DNA from: Argyresthia goedartella | Taxonomy: Eukaryota; Arthropoda; Insecta; Lepidoptera; Argyresthiidae | Direction of reading: 5' to 3' | Length of the DNA stretch: 64,000 nucleotides | Assembly (NCBI GenBank): GCA_949825045.1 | Contig: OX463829.1 | Span: 18,012,715 to 18,076,714 of the forward strand | Part shown: positions 52,708 to 61,903 of the stretch, piece after piece | How positions within the stretch are numbered: position 1 is the stretch's first letter | How the letters are laid out: each line of letters opens with the position of its first letter | Translations under genes and position numbers: made by a program | Notes under the pieces: model-generated | The model's input: only the letters and a program-made list of their open reading frames with translations | The model's database searches: none | What the model was told of the DNA's origin: nothing

Positions 52708-53210
52708 TGTTCAAGCCTCTCGGCACCCGATGACCTCGCAGGGGCCCATAGCTACGAGGTAACGTAACGATCAGATGCCAAGAAGCAAGAACGTCGGCGG
52801 TTCACCGAGCTAAATAAATAGATTCTATCTGACCTGGTCTGTGCTTCGTTCCCGTCAAACTCCTGTCTCTCTGCAAGGCCTGGGTGCACCCTAGGCTCTT
52901 CTTGGTAGACAGGTTCTTCAGCCAACCAGGTATGGCTGGCAGGCCAGCTTCGACCGCACAATTTACTTAAATACAAACTTCATCTGGTTCGGAGAACCAC
53001 AATACACTCAGCTATAAGACAATCCTGAGGGGAGCCCGAATACAATTCCAGATGGCTTACGATTTAATTCAATACCCTATACCAATACGCGCCACATCGC
53101 GAGGGCTTTTCGTCAGTCAGTTGTCAAAAAAACTGCAAAGATGGCCGCAACGTCAAATTCAAAATGGCCGTTCCGGAACCATAGATCGAGAATCGATTCT
53201 GAATCGAACA
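52708..53210 (-). repeat. BEL/Pao 2 5' LTR
   Basis: 503 bp, the same as 45859-46361 by eye; followed on the right by CTAGT. Confidence 0.97.
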
Positions 53211-55575
53211 CTAGTATTAAAGTTATGTATATCACAGTTTCTTCGAAAGTTAACAATGTTCTTATGGACATACATAATATTCTCGTAAATATATTGACTA
53301 TGGACTGTCAATATATTTACTTCTTTAAACTTATTTCCAAGAGAATCTCTATTATTCATTTTGTAAATCGCACGAACAGCCCGCTTTTGCAGCACAAAAA
53401 TAGTATTTATGTCAGCAGCACTGCCCCAGAGCAGAATACCGTAGGACATAATACTATGAAAATAACTAAAATAAACTAATCTGGCTGTTTTTAAATCTGT
53501 CAAGTGACGGATTTTCCTGCATGCAAAAGCTGCAGAGCTCAGTCTGTTCGATAGCTTATCAATATGTGGACCCCATTGGAGTTTGGAATCCAACGTTATA
53601 CCTAGAAACACTGTGCTGGTTACCAATTCCAATTCCTCATTTTTAATTGTTATACATGTCTGATTATTTTTAACGTTAGTAGTAAGAAACTTAACACATT
53701 TAGTCTTTTTCTCATTTAATAGCAAATTATTAACATTAAACCAATTTACCACTCTTGATATGGTATTGTTCACGTGATCATCAGTAGCGTGTTGGTTTCG
53801 CTTTGTTTTAAAAATAAGTGAGGTGTCATCAGCAAACAGTACCATATCATGACAGTCCCTTCCTAGATAGGGTAAGTCGTTTATATAGATGAGGAATAGG
53901 AAGGGTCCCAATATTGAGCCCTGTGGCACGCCCAAAGAAACCAATGATCCTAGTGATCGTTCTCCGTTTACGTCTACCCTTTGTATTCTTCCGTTCAGAT
54001 AAGATTTTAACAAATTCAATGACGTGTCTCTAACTCCATAATGATGTAATTTCCTGATCAATGTTTCATGACAAACGCAATCAAAAGCCTTAGATAAGTC
54101 ACAAAAAATGCCTAGGGCATCTTGTGACTCTTCCCAGGCATCAAAAATACTTTCAATGAACTGAATTCCGGCATCTGTTGTTGAACGACCGCGAGTGAAT
54201 CCAAACTGTTTGTTATGCATTAGCTTATTTGATTCAAAATGATGTAATAGCTGTGATAAGATTAATTTCTCAAAAATTTTACTAAAAGTTGGTAGTATTG
54301 ATATAGGTCTGAAATTGGTGGGGTCTTGAGTACTACCTGCTTTGAAGAGGGGAATTATCTTACTTTGTTTCATTAAATCAGGAAATTCACCGCAGTCTAT
54401 ACAATTGTTGAAAATGACCGCTAGGTCAGGTGCAATTAATTCGATCAGGGATTTAACGACGTGAACAGAGAGTCCCCAAAGATCATTCGTTTTCTTAACA
54501 TTTATCAATTTAAATGCCTTTACGACATCTGAACTTGTGACGTGCTTAAAATTCAAGTATGAAGCACACTCTGAGACATTATCTTTTAATATTGCAACAG
54601 CAGACAAAGGTGACGAATTCAAATACTTAGTCGTGGAAGCCGGTGCATTAGTAAAAAACGATTCAAATTCAGTTGCAACTTCTAAGCTAGAACTCGTAAG
54701 CTGTCCATTGATTTTTAGTTCGTAATCGTGACTCGCTTTTTTACTACGACCGGCCTCCTCATTAATTATTTTCCAAGTCATTTTTATAACATCGGAACTA
54801 TTCTTAATTTTACTACTCAGAAAATAACGTTTAGCTGTATGACAGTCTAATTTAAATTGTTTGGAGAACTGTTTGACTTGTTCTTTAAATTCGTCACTCA
54901 TGTTGAACCGTCGTTCCTCATACAATGCATACAATGCTTGCCTGCGTTTATGCAACTCTGCAGTAGCCCACGTACTAAAGTCGTTTGAACCACTAACCAC
55001 AACCGATTTTGAAGTGAATATCGCGCTGTACTGTTTCATAAAGGTTTCAAAGAATAAGTTATACATTATATTAGGAGACTGTTCAGCAGCCAAAAACGGT
55101 AGTTCCTGGGCTAAAGAGTATCTCATTCTTTCTAACCGGTCAGCAGTTACTGGCACAAACGAAATTTTCTTTTTAATGACAGGTTCTCTAATAGAATCAA
55201 ATTGAAATAATTGACCTAAATGATCTGAATCCAATTCACTGATAACACTTTTAATGATTGGAATAACATCAGTAAAAATGTTGTCAATGCATGTAGCACT
55301 AGTAGCAGTCACTCTTGTTGGCTCCATAAATAAATGGCTAAGCCTAAATGATGAGAAAAGATTTATTAATCTAACGCTGAGAGTAGTTCTTTCTAACAGA
55401 TTAACATTAAAGTCACCACATATAATTAATCGTTTCGTACTGTGTGATGAAATAGTTAGGACGGATTCCATTATTTTCTCGAACATTTCAAAGTCGCTCA
55501 AGGGTGGCCTATAGACACATATAACGATGAACTGTTCTAATTCCACAGCTGCAAAAAATACATATTGCCAAAAAA
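53211..55575 (-). pseudogene. CR1/jockey-like LINE ORF2: endonuclease end and reverse transcriptase
   Basis: The frame begins inside the endonuclease (EQFIVICVYRPPLSDFEMF, IICGDFNVNLLER and SELDSDHLGQLF with the SDH catalytic triad). The reverse transcriptase follows: TNFRPISILPTFSKIFEKLI, GIFCDLSKAFDCVCHETLI, SLGVPQGSILGPFLFLIYIN and MVLFADDTSLIF. Then come FLGITLDSKLQWGPHIDKLS and LLWGSAADINTIFVLQKRAV. No stop occurs over ~780 codons. The frame then enters the BEL LTR and ends there. There is no RNase H. The 5' end of the endonuclease is missing by truncation. Confidence 0.92.
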
Positions 55576-56144
55576 CTGTTTTTAAGTGCCATTTTAGCTA
55601 AAATAGACGCGCTTGACATAAATACATGGTACAGATATTCGGAAAGAGAACATCACAATATATATGTTATCACCAATTTTCAAAACGCCCGTAAACTTTC
55701 CGTGCAAAACTACTGAGTCATTTGGTAGTTTTTTATAAACTAAAAATAACAGATTATGGGTTACGACCTCAAACCGATTTCGCCACCGATTCCGTTATCA
55801 GTGGCGAAATTAGTTTGAGGTCTGAGATAAGAAGAACTGGAAAATTTATTTTATTGAAAAAAGAAAAACACATTCTGTGCAAATTTCAACTCTGTGCTTG
55901 TACAGACGGTTACGGAACTGTAAAAAAGTGATCGCAAGACCATTTTACAACAGCACATTGATCTAACCGACGTGAAACCAGCAAAGGTCTAAGAAAATAC
56001 CGAAGAGCTCAACTCCGATCCTATAATAAAACTCCTTACGCGTTTTGCTTACTAAGAGTGGTCACAGAATAGCAGTAGATGTAACATGTGCGTTTCACTC
56101 CGATGATTGAACAATTTATATTAAAAGTAGTCATGCTCATTTTC
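55576..56144. other. no gene seen; one inverted repeat at 55765-55822
   Basis: GACCTCAAACCGATTTCGCC (55765 on) is complemented at 55801-55822 with two mismatches and a 14-nt spacer. No coding frame is supported. A short (CAT)n tract precedes the RTE fragment. Confidence 0.6.
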
Positions 56145-57060
56145 CATTCATCATCATCATCATCAATCTATCAGGTAATCCACTGATGAGTAAAGGCTTC
56201 CTCATATACAAGTCACTCGACTGGGTCCCGCAAAACACGGGTCCAATGCATTTCTGCTATCCTCTCTATGTCATCGGACCATCTGGCAGGTGGTCTGCAG
56301 ACTGATCTTTGGTTGCTCTTGGCCACCACTCGATTACCGATCTGGTACATCTGCCGTCTTCTCGTCATGCCAAGTGTCCAGCCCACATCCAACTGAGCCG
56401 TGTTACCCGTTTATCGACGTCAGTCACCATGATTCGGCATCTGATTTCGGTATTCCGGATGCGGCCAGACAGCCTAATACCTAACATGGCACGCTCCATG
56501 GCTCTCTGTGCTACTGATAATTTGTGAACAGTGAACAATTACCCTTTGTGAGCGTCCAACCTTCAGCACCATAAGTAAGAGTGGGCAGCACACCTAGGTT
56601 AAGTACCATGGTTTTCACGCATTGTGAGATGTTCGACGTCAGGACATCTCGGAGTAGACTCGTCTGGCGATCTGCTTTACCTGGGACTGTCGGCCAAAAA
56701 ATAAACAATGTCGGAGATATGTAAATACTCCTCAACCACTTCTATGAGACAATTATCAACAGCAATGTTAAAACCGTCGCTTGTGGCAGTGTCCGTCATA
56801 ATCGTCGTCTTGGACATGTTCATCTTATGGCCGACCCTCAGGGATGATTCTGTCGCAGTTCTGCGAGTATATTCTGGAGATCAGCAACGTTCTCAGCCAC
56901 CAAGACCAGACCATTGGCAAACTTCAGGTGCGACAAATACACGCCATTGATATTGAGACCTCTTTCCCTCCAGTAAATTGTCTTCAATGCGTCCTTCAAG
57001 AGATTGGTAAGTGCATAGGCTAAAGAGTGTCTCCTTTGCGGAAGTCCCGTTCTGTCGGAA
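56145..57060 (-). pseudogene. RTE-type LINE, reverse transcriptase 3' half
   Basis: On the minus strand the fragment enters at the reverse transcriptase (LTNLLKDALKTIYWRERGLN, then LSHLKFANGLVLVAENVADL, where the catalytic F-A-D-D has become F-A-N-G). It continues through frame-shifted segments to the C-terminal RTE block (VCRPPARWSDDIERIAEMHW, LRDPVE, EEAFTHQW) and a (GAT)n tail at 56150-56165. Many stops. Same clade as the fragments at 5650-5900 and 39610-40010. Confidence 0.78.
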
Positions 57061-57114
57061 CAGATAAGACATCATGACTTTACGCGTAATTAACATATTA
57101 ATCTATAAAATATT

Positions 57115-57260
57115 TTAATATATCAGATGAGAGAAGTGCCCGTTAGGGGTACTGAATCCAATAATTTTATTTCCCTGTTTACTCATGGACACCTTAGCAT
57201 TCTTTACATTTTTGACGACTTTCTTGACTCTTTCCCACGTCCAATGCTTTCGTTCAGATC
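57115..57260 (-). CDS. possible terminal exon of an unidentified gene
   Basis: On the minus strand a good splice acceptor (TTTCCTTTTGTAG ending at 57261) opens a frame ERKHWTWERVKKVVKNVKNA then KVSMSKQGNKIIGFSTPNG and a stop at 57115-57117. The basic, lysine-rich sequence has no repeat-family signature that I know. No upstream exon could be identified in the following GC-richer 400 bp. It may be a host gene end, a retrocopy or chance. Confidence 0.25.
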
Positions 57261-58497
57261 CTACAAAAGGAAATACACATAAGCGGTTATGAAGCGCCGC
57301 CCGCTACTCCGCCAGTTCCGTTACCCCGCGAGAAGACGACGGGCGAATGCGGCTTCCCTCACATCAACAGCCAGAACTAGGCCTTAATGAACGGCCCGGG
57401 CTTTTAAAGAAGTGGCTCATTTAACCAAGTGGCTGCGACATACTTCCCTGAGTGAATCAACCGAGAAATCCGCGACTCTGCGCCTCTAGTGGAGCTGTTT
57501 CACCAAATTGGCGTCGAACATGGGATCACGCGTTCTTTTGATATGGTAATCCCATGCTTTGCGCCTCAATACCAAAGGGCCATAATCGATTATTAAAAGA
57601 CAGGAATCAGTGGATCGAGAGCCATTCAGAAGCGCGACGTAGGTTTCTTAAGGTGATATCTTGCGACTGAAAAGGTTTGCTTGACGTTTTCGGGATTTCT
57701 CCCAAGTCAGCCTAATAATGTTACCTACTCAGTCGTGATTTCATGGATTGATGGCTCTTCCTTTATTATATTTTTGTATTAGCCTGACAATAGCGGGCAT
57801 CGACTCCTGTCTACCACTGTATGCTTGTGCTTGGGTTGGCGATACGAACTTATTAGGTTTAGCTTATCATGGTGGCGGTCACCGATCTTTACCATGGTTA
57901 CCGATCGTTACCGTGGTTACCATGTATGATTCGATTCGCAGCAGCAGTCGGCACACTATCGCAGTACTCACCCGTATACATTTAGTAAAGCTTGTACTAC
58001 CTCAAGGACTTTTAGATTGTTGTTTTTTCCATATTTCCATTTATTCATTGGTCGTTACTGCAAACTGAATCACTACTCTGATTAAACATTGACTGCTATG
58101 TTATTATTAGTGAACATATACCTAGGTAAAAGAGGCTGGCTAAACTTCAGTGTTTCCAAAATATTTATTATTTTTACTTGAAATACTTCAGTCCAGACAA
58201 TTAAAGGTCACCTTTGCTTAAAAATATTTTGCTTAAAATAATTTCTTAGACAAAAATGACAGATGATTGTCTGCACTACTGTAAGTAAAAACAATTTTTG
58301 AACCACTAAAGTTGGGCCAACCTGTATATATAAAACTGATTTATTTTTGCGTTTCACATTTAGTACGCGCGATGTTTTGTATGAGCTTGTACTCCCTGGT
58401 ACTGAATGTTTTCAGTGCAGGTAGGATTGAAGGTAACCGGTAATTGGAAAAGTTATGCCGGCATCGGCGAAAGAACAATTAGATAAAATAATAATTA
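57261..58497. other. no gene identified
   Basis: 57280-57560 is GC-richer than its surroundings but contains no long frame. 57860-57930 has short repeats of GGTTACCGATCGTTACC type. The 106-codon frame at 57748-58068 has no recognisable similarity. Confidence 0.4.
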
Positions 58498-58615
58498 ACA
58501 TTGCTTCTGGCCCCACACTAGGATTCCCTGTGAAGTGGGAACTAGAAACAGCGACGTCACACACATATAAATATCCAAGAACGTTTTTTTTTGTCTTTAC
58601 CCCCAGCCCAAACGG
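58498..58615 (-). mobile_element. tRNA-derived SINE, copy D (head missing)
   Basis: Contains the family tail (CCCCACACTAGGATTCCCTG at 58511-58530), the ACACATATAAATATCCAAGA body and the T-rich tract, but stops at CCCCAGCCC, so the tRNA head with the A and B boxes is lost. Confidence 0.75.
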
Positions 58616-59051
58616 CAAACGACAACAAGCTGTTCGTCTGTCTGTGTGTCTGTGTGCAAATAATGATTTAGTATAAATATCAAAATTGATATTTCAATTG
58701 ATTTCTTGAACTTGAAAATTTAAATCCCTCTTTTGTCCAACCCACTCAAAATGCTTTATCTAAAATTAATGTTTTTGTGTTATAGCGCTACAAGATAAAT
58801 CAAATGGATTACAGGAACTCTTCCTTTTGCATTTTACGCCCTACGCTTTCGACGAATAGGTCTAAAGTCGAAAAAATATAACATGACACATTTTGCGATT
58901 TTTCCAATTTTAGTAAAGAAACGTCTGTTTGTTCAGTCGGCACTAAAAGTATTTTACTAAGCCTTATTAAACCGACTTAGTTTTCCTCTCAGGTTACTTA
59001 AAAAGTACTCTGTAAAGGTATTTAATTTTCATTATTTATATTTGCTGCCTT

Positions 59052-59220
59052 TTGAGGGTTCCGCACCCGAAGGGTGCCAAACGGGACCCTATTACTAATC
59101 CTCCGCATTCCGTCCGTCCGTCTGTCACCGGTCTCTACCGGATCAACGGTATATGTAGAGAGTTGAAATTTTCACAGAGGGTGTATTTCTATTGCCGCTA
59201 TAACAACAAATAATGAAACG
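59052..59220 (+). repeat. lepidopteran GGTTCCG interspersed repeat, 5' part
   Basis: GAGGGTTCCGCACCCGAAGG, GGGACCCTATTACTAATCCT, the GTCCGTCCGTCTGTC run and TTGCCGCTATAACAACAAAT align with 40880-41065. Confidence 0.75.
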
Positions 59221-59459
59221 AAACGAATGTTTTTATACATACAAGAAATAATTGGTATGGCCATTTTCTTAGCCATTTTGCTTTATTTATTTTTCGGTGA
59301 ACACTGGACTCTTCCGATGTTATCGGAAAAGATTTTTTATAGCAGGTATTGAGTTTTGTGTTAGTTATTATTCACTATACGATGAACAATTTCTCATTCG
59401 AATTATAATAAATAACATTAAGTTTTTTATCATTCTTGATTATATTATATCTACGAATG

Positions 59460-61503
59460 TATCGAGAGCTATACTCCAGCACAGGTCTGGAAGTTCCTGA
59501 AGACCCTTGGTGTTGGTAAGTCACAGGAATTGGCAGCCGGAGATGTCGATCTCCGGGGTCTCAATGGTTTGTTTGCAACTCCCCCTGTCGCGATGGACCC
59601 CCTTGTCAAGGATGCAACCCTTCGTAACCTACGGTCCAAGGCAACATCTCTCACCTCAGCATTTAATTTCATCCCTGTCGGAATCGGCGCAGTAAGGAGG
59701 GCAATAGTAGCAATCTCGTCGAAGGCCATAGGTGAGGACAAGATATGTTCTCAGAAAATAACAACTATCATTGATGTACTGTTACCTCTCATCACCCACA
59801 TAATTAATGTGTCGCTTGACCAATGGCTAGTGGAAATTGGCACTTGTGATTCCGCTCCCCAAAACTTCTAATCCCGCCTTCTTTAAATATTTCCGTCCCA
59901 TTTCTATTCTGCCTATCCTCTCCAAAATCCTGGAATCAATTGTCCACTCCCAACTCTCCTCCTACCTTTCCTCAAAAATGTTACTGAATCCCCACCAATC
60001 AGGTTTCAGGCCGGGTCACAGCACTACCACAGCACTGCTCAAAGTCACTGACGACATTCAATTAGCTATGGATCAAAAGCAGCTTACGGTCCTTACACTG
60101 CTTGATTTCAGTAGCGCCTTTAACTGCGTCGATTTCGATATACTAGTTGAAATTTTAAAGTCACTTAATGTCTCCTCGCACTCTGCTCGCTGGTTTGACT
60201 CCTACCTGAGAGACCGCCAGCAACGCATTAAGTCTGAGGAGATCTCAACGGACTGGTGTGATCTCTCCGCAGGTGTATCGCAGGGAGGCATCCTTTCACC
60301 TCTCCTCTTCTCGGTATTCATTAACTCCATCTCTGACGTTCTTACCTCTTCTTATCATCTGTATGCAGATGACCTTCAAATATATCGGCACTTCTCTCAG
60401 TGTGATGTGAATCTGACAGTAGAGGCGTTGAATGCTGATCTCGATAACATCAGGAAATGGGCTACCTCTTATGGTCTGCTTGTCAACCCGGGCAAATCGC
60501 AGGCCATGATTTTGGGTACTCGTCACTCTCATAACCTAGTTCAGAAAATGCCCGTCGACCTTATAGTGTATGATGGTAACATAATTTCATACAGCGAGAA
60601 GGCCAAGAATCTTGGGGTTGTATTTGATAAATTGTTGTCCTGGTCGCCCCATGTTTGTGAGGTCAGCAGACGAGTCTTTGCGTCATTTCACTCCCTACGG
60701 AGATTGCAGCACTTCCTGCCACAGCAGACTAAAATCACCCTTGCCCAGTCCCTCCTACTACCTTAAATCGACTATGCAGATGTTTGCTGGATCGGTGCGA
60801 ATGAAGAACAACTGAACAAACTCGAACGACTTCAAAACCTTGGGATTCGGTTTTTCTTCGGGCTGCGCAAGTATGACCATGTCTCACAGTATCGCAAGGA
60901 GTTGGGGTGGCTTCCGATCCGCCTTCGTCGTGATATGCACGTTCTCTCCTATCTGTTCAACATTTTGCGAAATCCCCGCTACCCCTCATATCTTCGAGAA
61001 CGTTTCGAGTTTATTTCCTCTAGGCATAGCAACCGGAGATCCCACACGATGTCTCTTCTCTCTACTCCTCGGCATAACACTGCCACTTACAAACACTCGT
61101 TTAGGTTAACGGCGATCCGACTGTGGAACGCACTTCCCTGCGCTATTAGAGATAGTCCCTCAATTTTCACTTTTATGACAACTTTGAAAGAGCATTTCCT
61201 TTCTATTTCGTGATAGGTATTTTTATATATGTATATATAAGTAGTATATGTTTGATATATATTTATTTTTTTGCTTTTGTATTTTATTATATATCATTTA
61301 TTACATTATTATGTTTTAGCTGTAAACAATTAGATGTGTACAGTTTTATTGCGCACTAGGACTCTCCTGTTGCACAAATTTTCCTGTCCTACCTAGGTTT
61401 GCTGGTAGAAATCTCTCTTTAGAGATAAGCTCGCCTTTGCTCATAAAATGTTTTGTTACCTTACTATTTATTTCTGTGCAATAAACAATATGAATATGAA
61501 TAT
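59460..61503 (+). mobile_element. CR1/L2-group LINE, 5'-truncated
   Basis: Starts at the linker between endonuclease and reverse transcriptase and runs to a 3' UTR containing GGTAGAAATCTCTCTTTAGA and GATAAGCTCGCCTTTGCTCA, which I recognise as a common lepidopteran LINE 3' UTR. It ends in an (ATGAAT)n tail at 61486-61503. The exact 5' border and target duplication are not resolved. Confidence 0.8.
59464..61213 (+). pseudogene. LINE reverse transcriptase with one frameshift and one stop
   Basis: The first frame (to about 59840) has VWKFLKTLGVGKSQELAAGD. After a frameshift the second frame carries ALVIPLPKTSNPAFFKYFRP, ISILPILSKILESIVHSQL, LLDFSSAFNCVDFDILVEIL, GVSQGGILSPLLFSVFINS and the catalytic YHLYADDLQIYRHF. 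The thumb region is KNLGVVFDKLLSWSPHVCEV. A stop at 60764-60766 interrupts LLLP/IDYADVCWIGA. The frame then goes on to the C-terminus (YKHSFRLTAIRLWNALPCAI) and a stop at 61211-61213. No RNase H. Otherwise well preserved. Confidence 0.87.
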
Positions 61504-61727
61504 ATTTCCGCAAATAAGAAACCCAATTTCTATCCACTTCCGGTTTCAATGAGCAAAGAGTTCAGTTAACCTGAGTACATAGTTCAATACTTATTTACTA
61601 CTTTCACAAAACCCTTTTCAAATGTTTCGATGTATGGCTTTGAATATAGTCCTACCTAGTATTTTTAGTAGTCGTACAAAAGACTGTCGTTTCACGTTTT
61701 TCCGTGTACAATGGTATGGAACCCTTC

Positions 61728-61770
61728 GTGTGGGGGTCCGACGTCCTACTCGCACTTGACCTGTTTTATT
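61728..61770 (+). repeat. 3' end of the lepidopteran interspersed repeat
   Basis: TGGAACCCTTCGTGTGGGGG then GACGTCCTACTCGCACTTGA and a T-rich end, the family's terminal block. Confidence 0.65.
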
Positions 61771-61786
61771 TAGATGTATTCAACTA

Positions 61787-61862
61787 AAAAATAAGTGGGC
61801 TGCCATGTAGAACAGTAAACACAATTATCATCAAGCTTAGTATAGGCAGCCTACTTATTTTT
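61787..61862. repeat. inverted repeat, 18-bp arms, 40-nt spacer
   Basis: AAAAATAAGTGGGCTGCC at 61787-61804 pairs with 61845-61862 with one mismatch. Confidence 0.85.
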
Positions 61863-61903
61863 CCAGGAAAAATGAGACCGTAAAATTAAGTGGGTACAGG
61901 AAA

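Larger units (their letters stand above)
45859..53210 (-). mobile_element. BEL/Pao LTR retrotransposon 2, full length
   Basis: A 7352-bp element with two 503-bp LTRs that look identical by eye, and the 5-bp duplication CTAGT (45854-45858 and 53211-53215). Order on the minus strand: LTR, primer site, ~600-bp leader, gag, UAG, pol, purine tract, LTR. Identical LTRs indicate a very recent insertion. One frameshift near the end of pol is the only obvious defect. Confidence 0.97.
45269..55575 (-). mobile_element. CR1/jockey-like LINE interrupted by BEL/Pao 2
   Basis: Without the BEL insertion this is a ~2.95-kb 5'-truncated LINE. It starts at about 55575 inside the endonuclease, continues through reverse transcriptase to 53206, is broken at the duplicated CTAGT, resumes at 45858, and ends with a 3' UTR and the tandem tail (TCAAAC)n at 45269-45297. 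The coding frame reads through the empty site, which proves the nesting. Confidence 0.9.
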
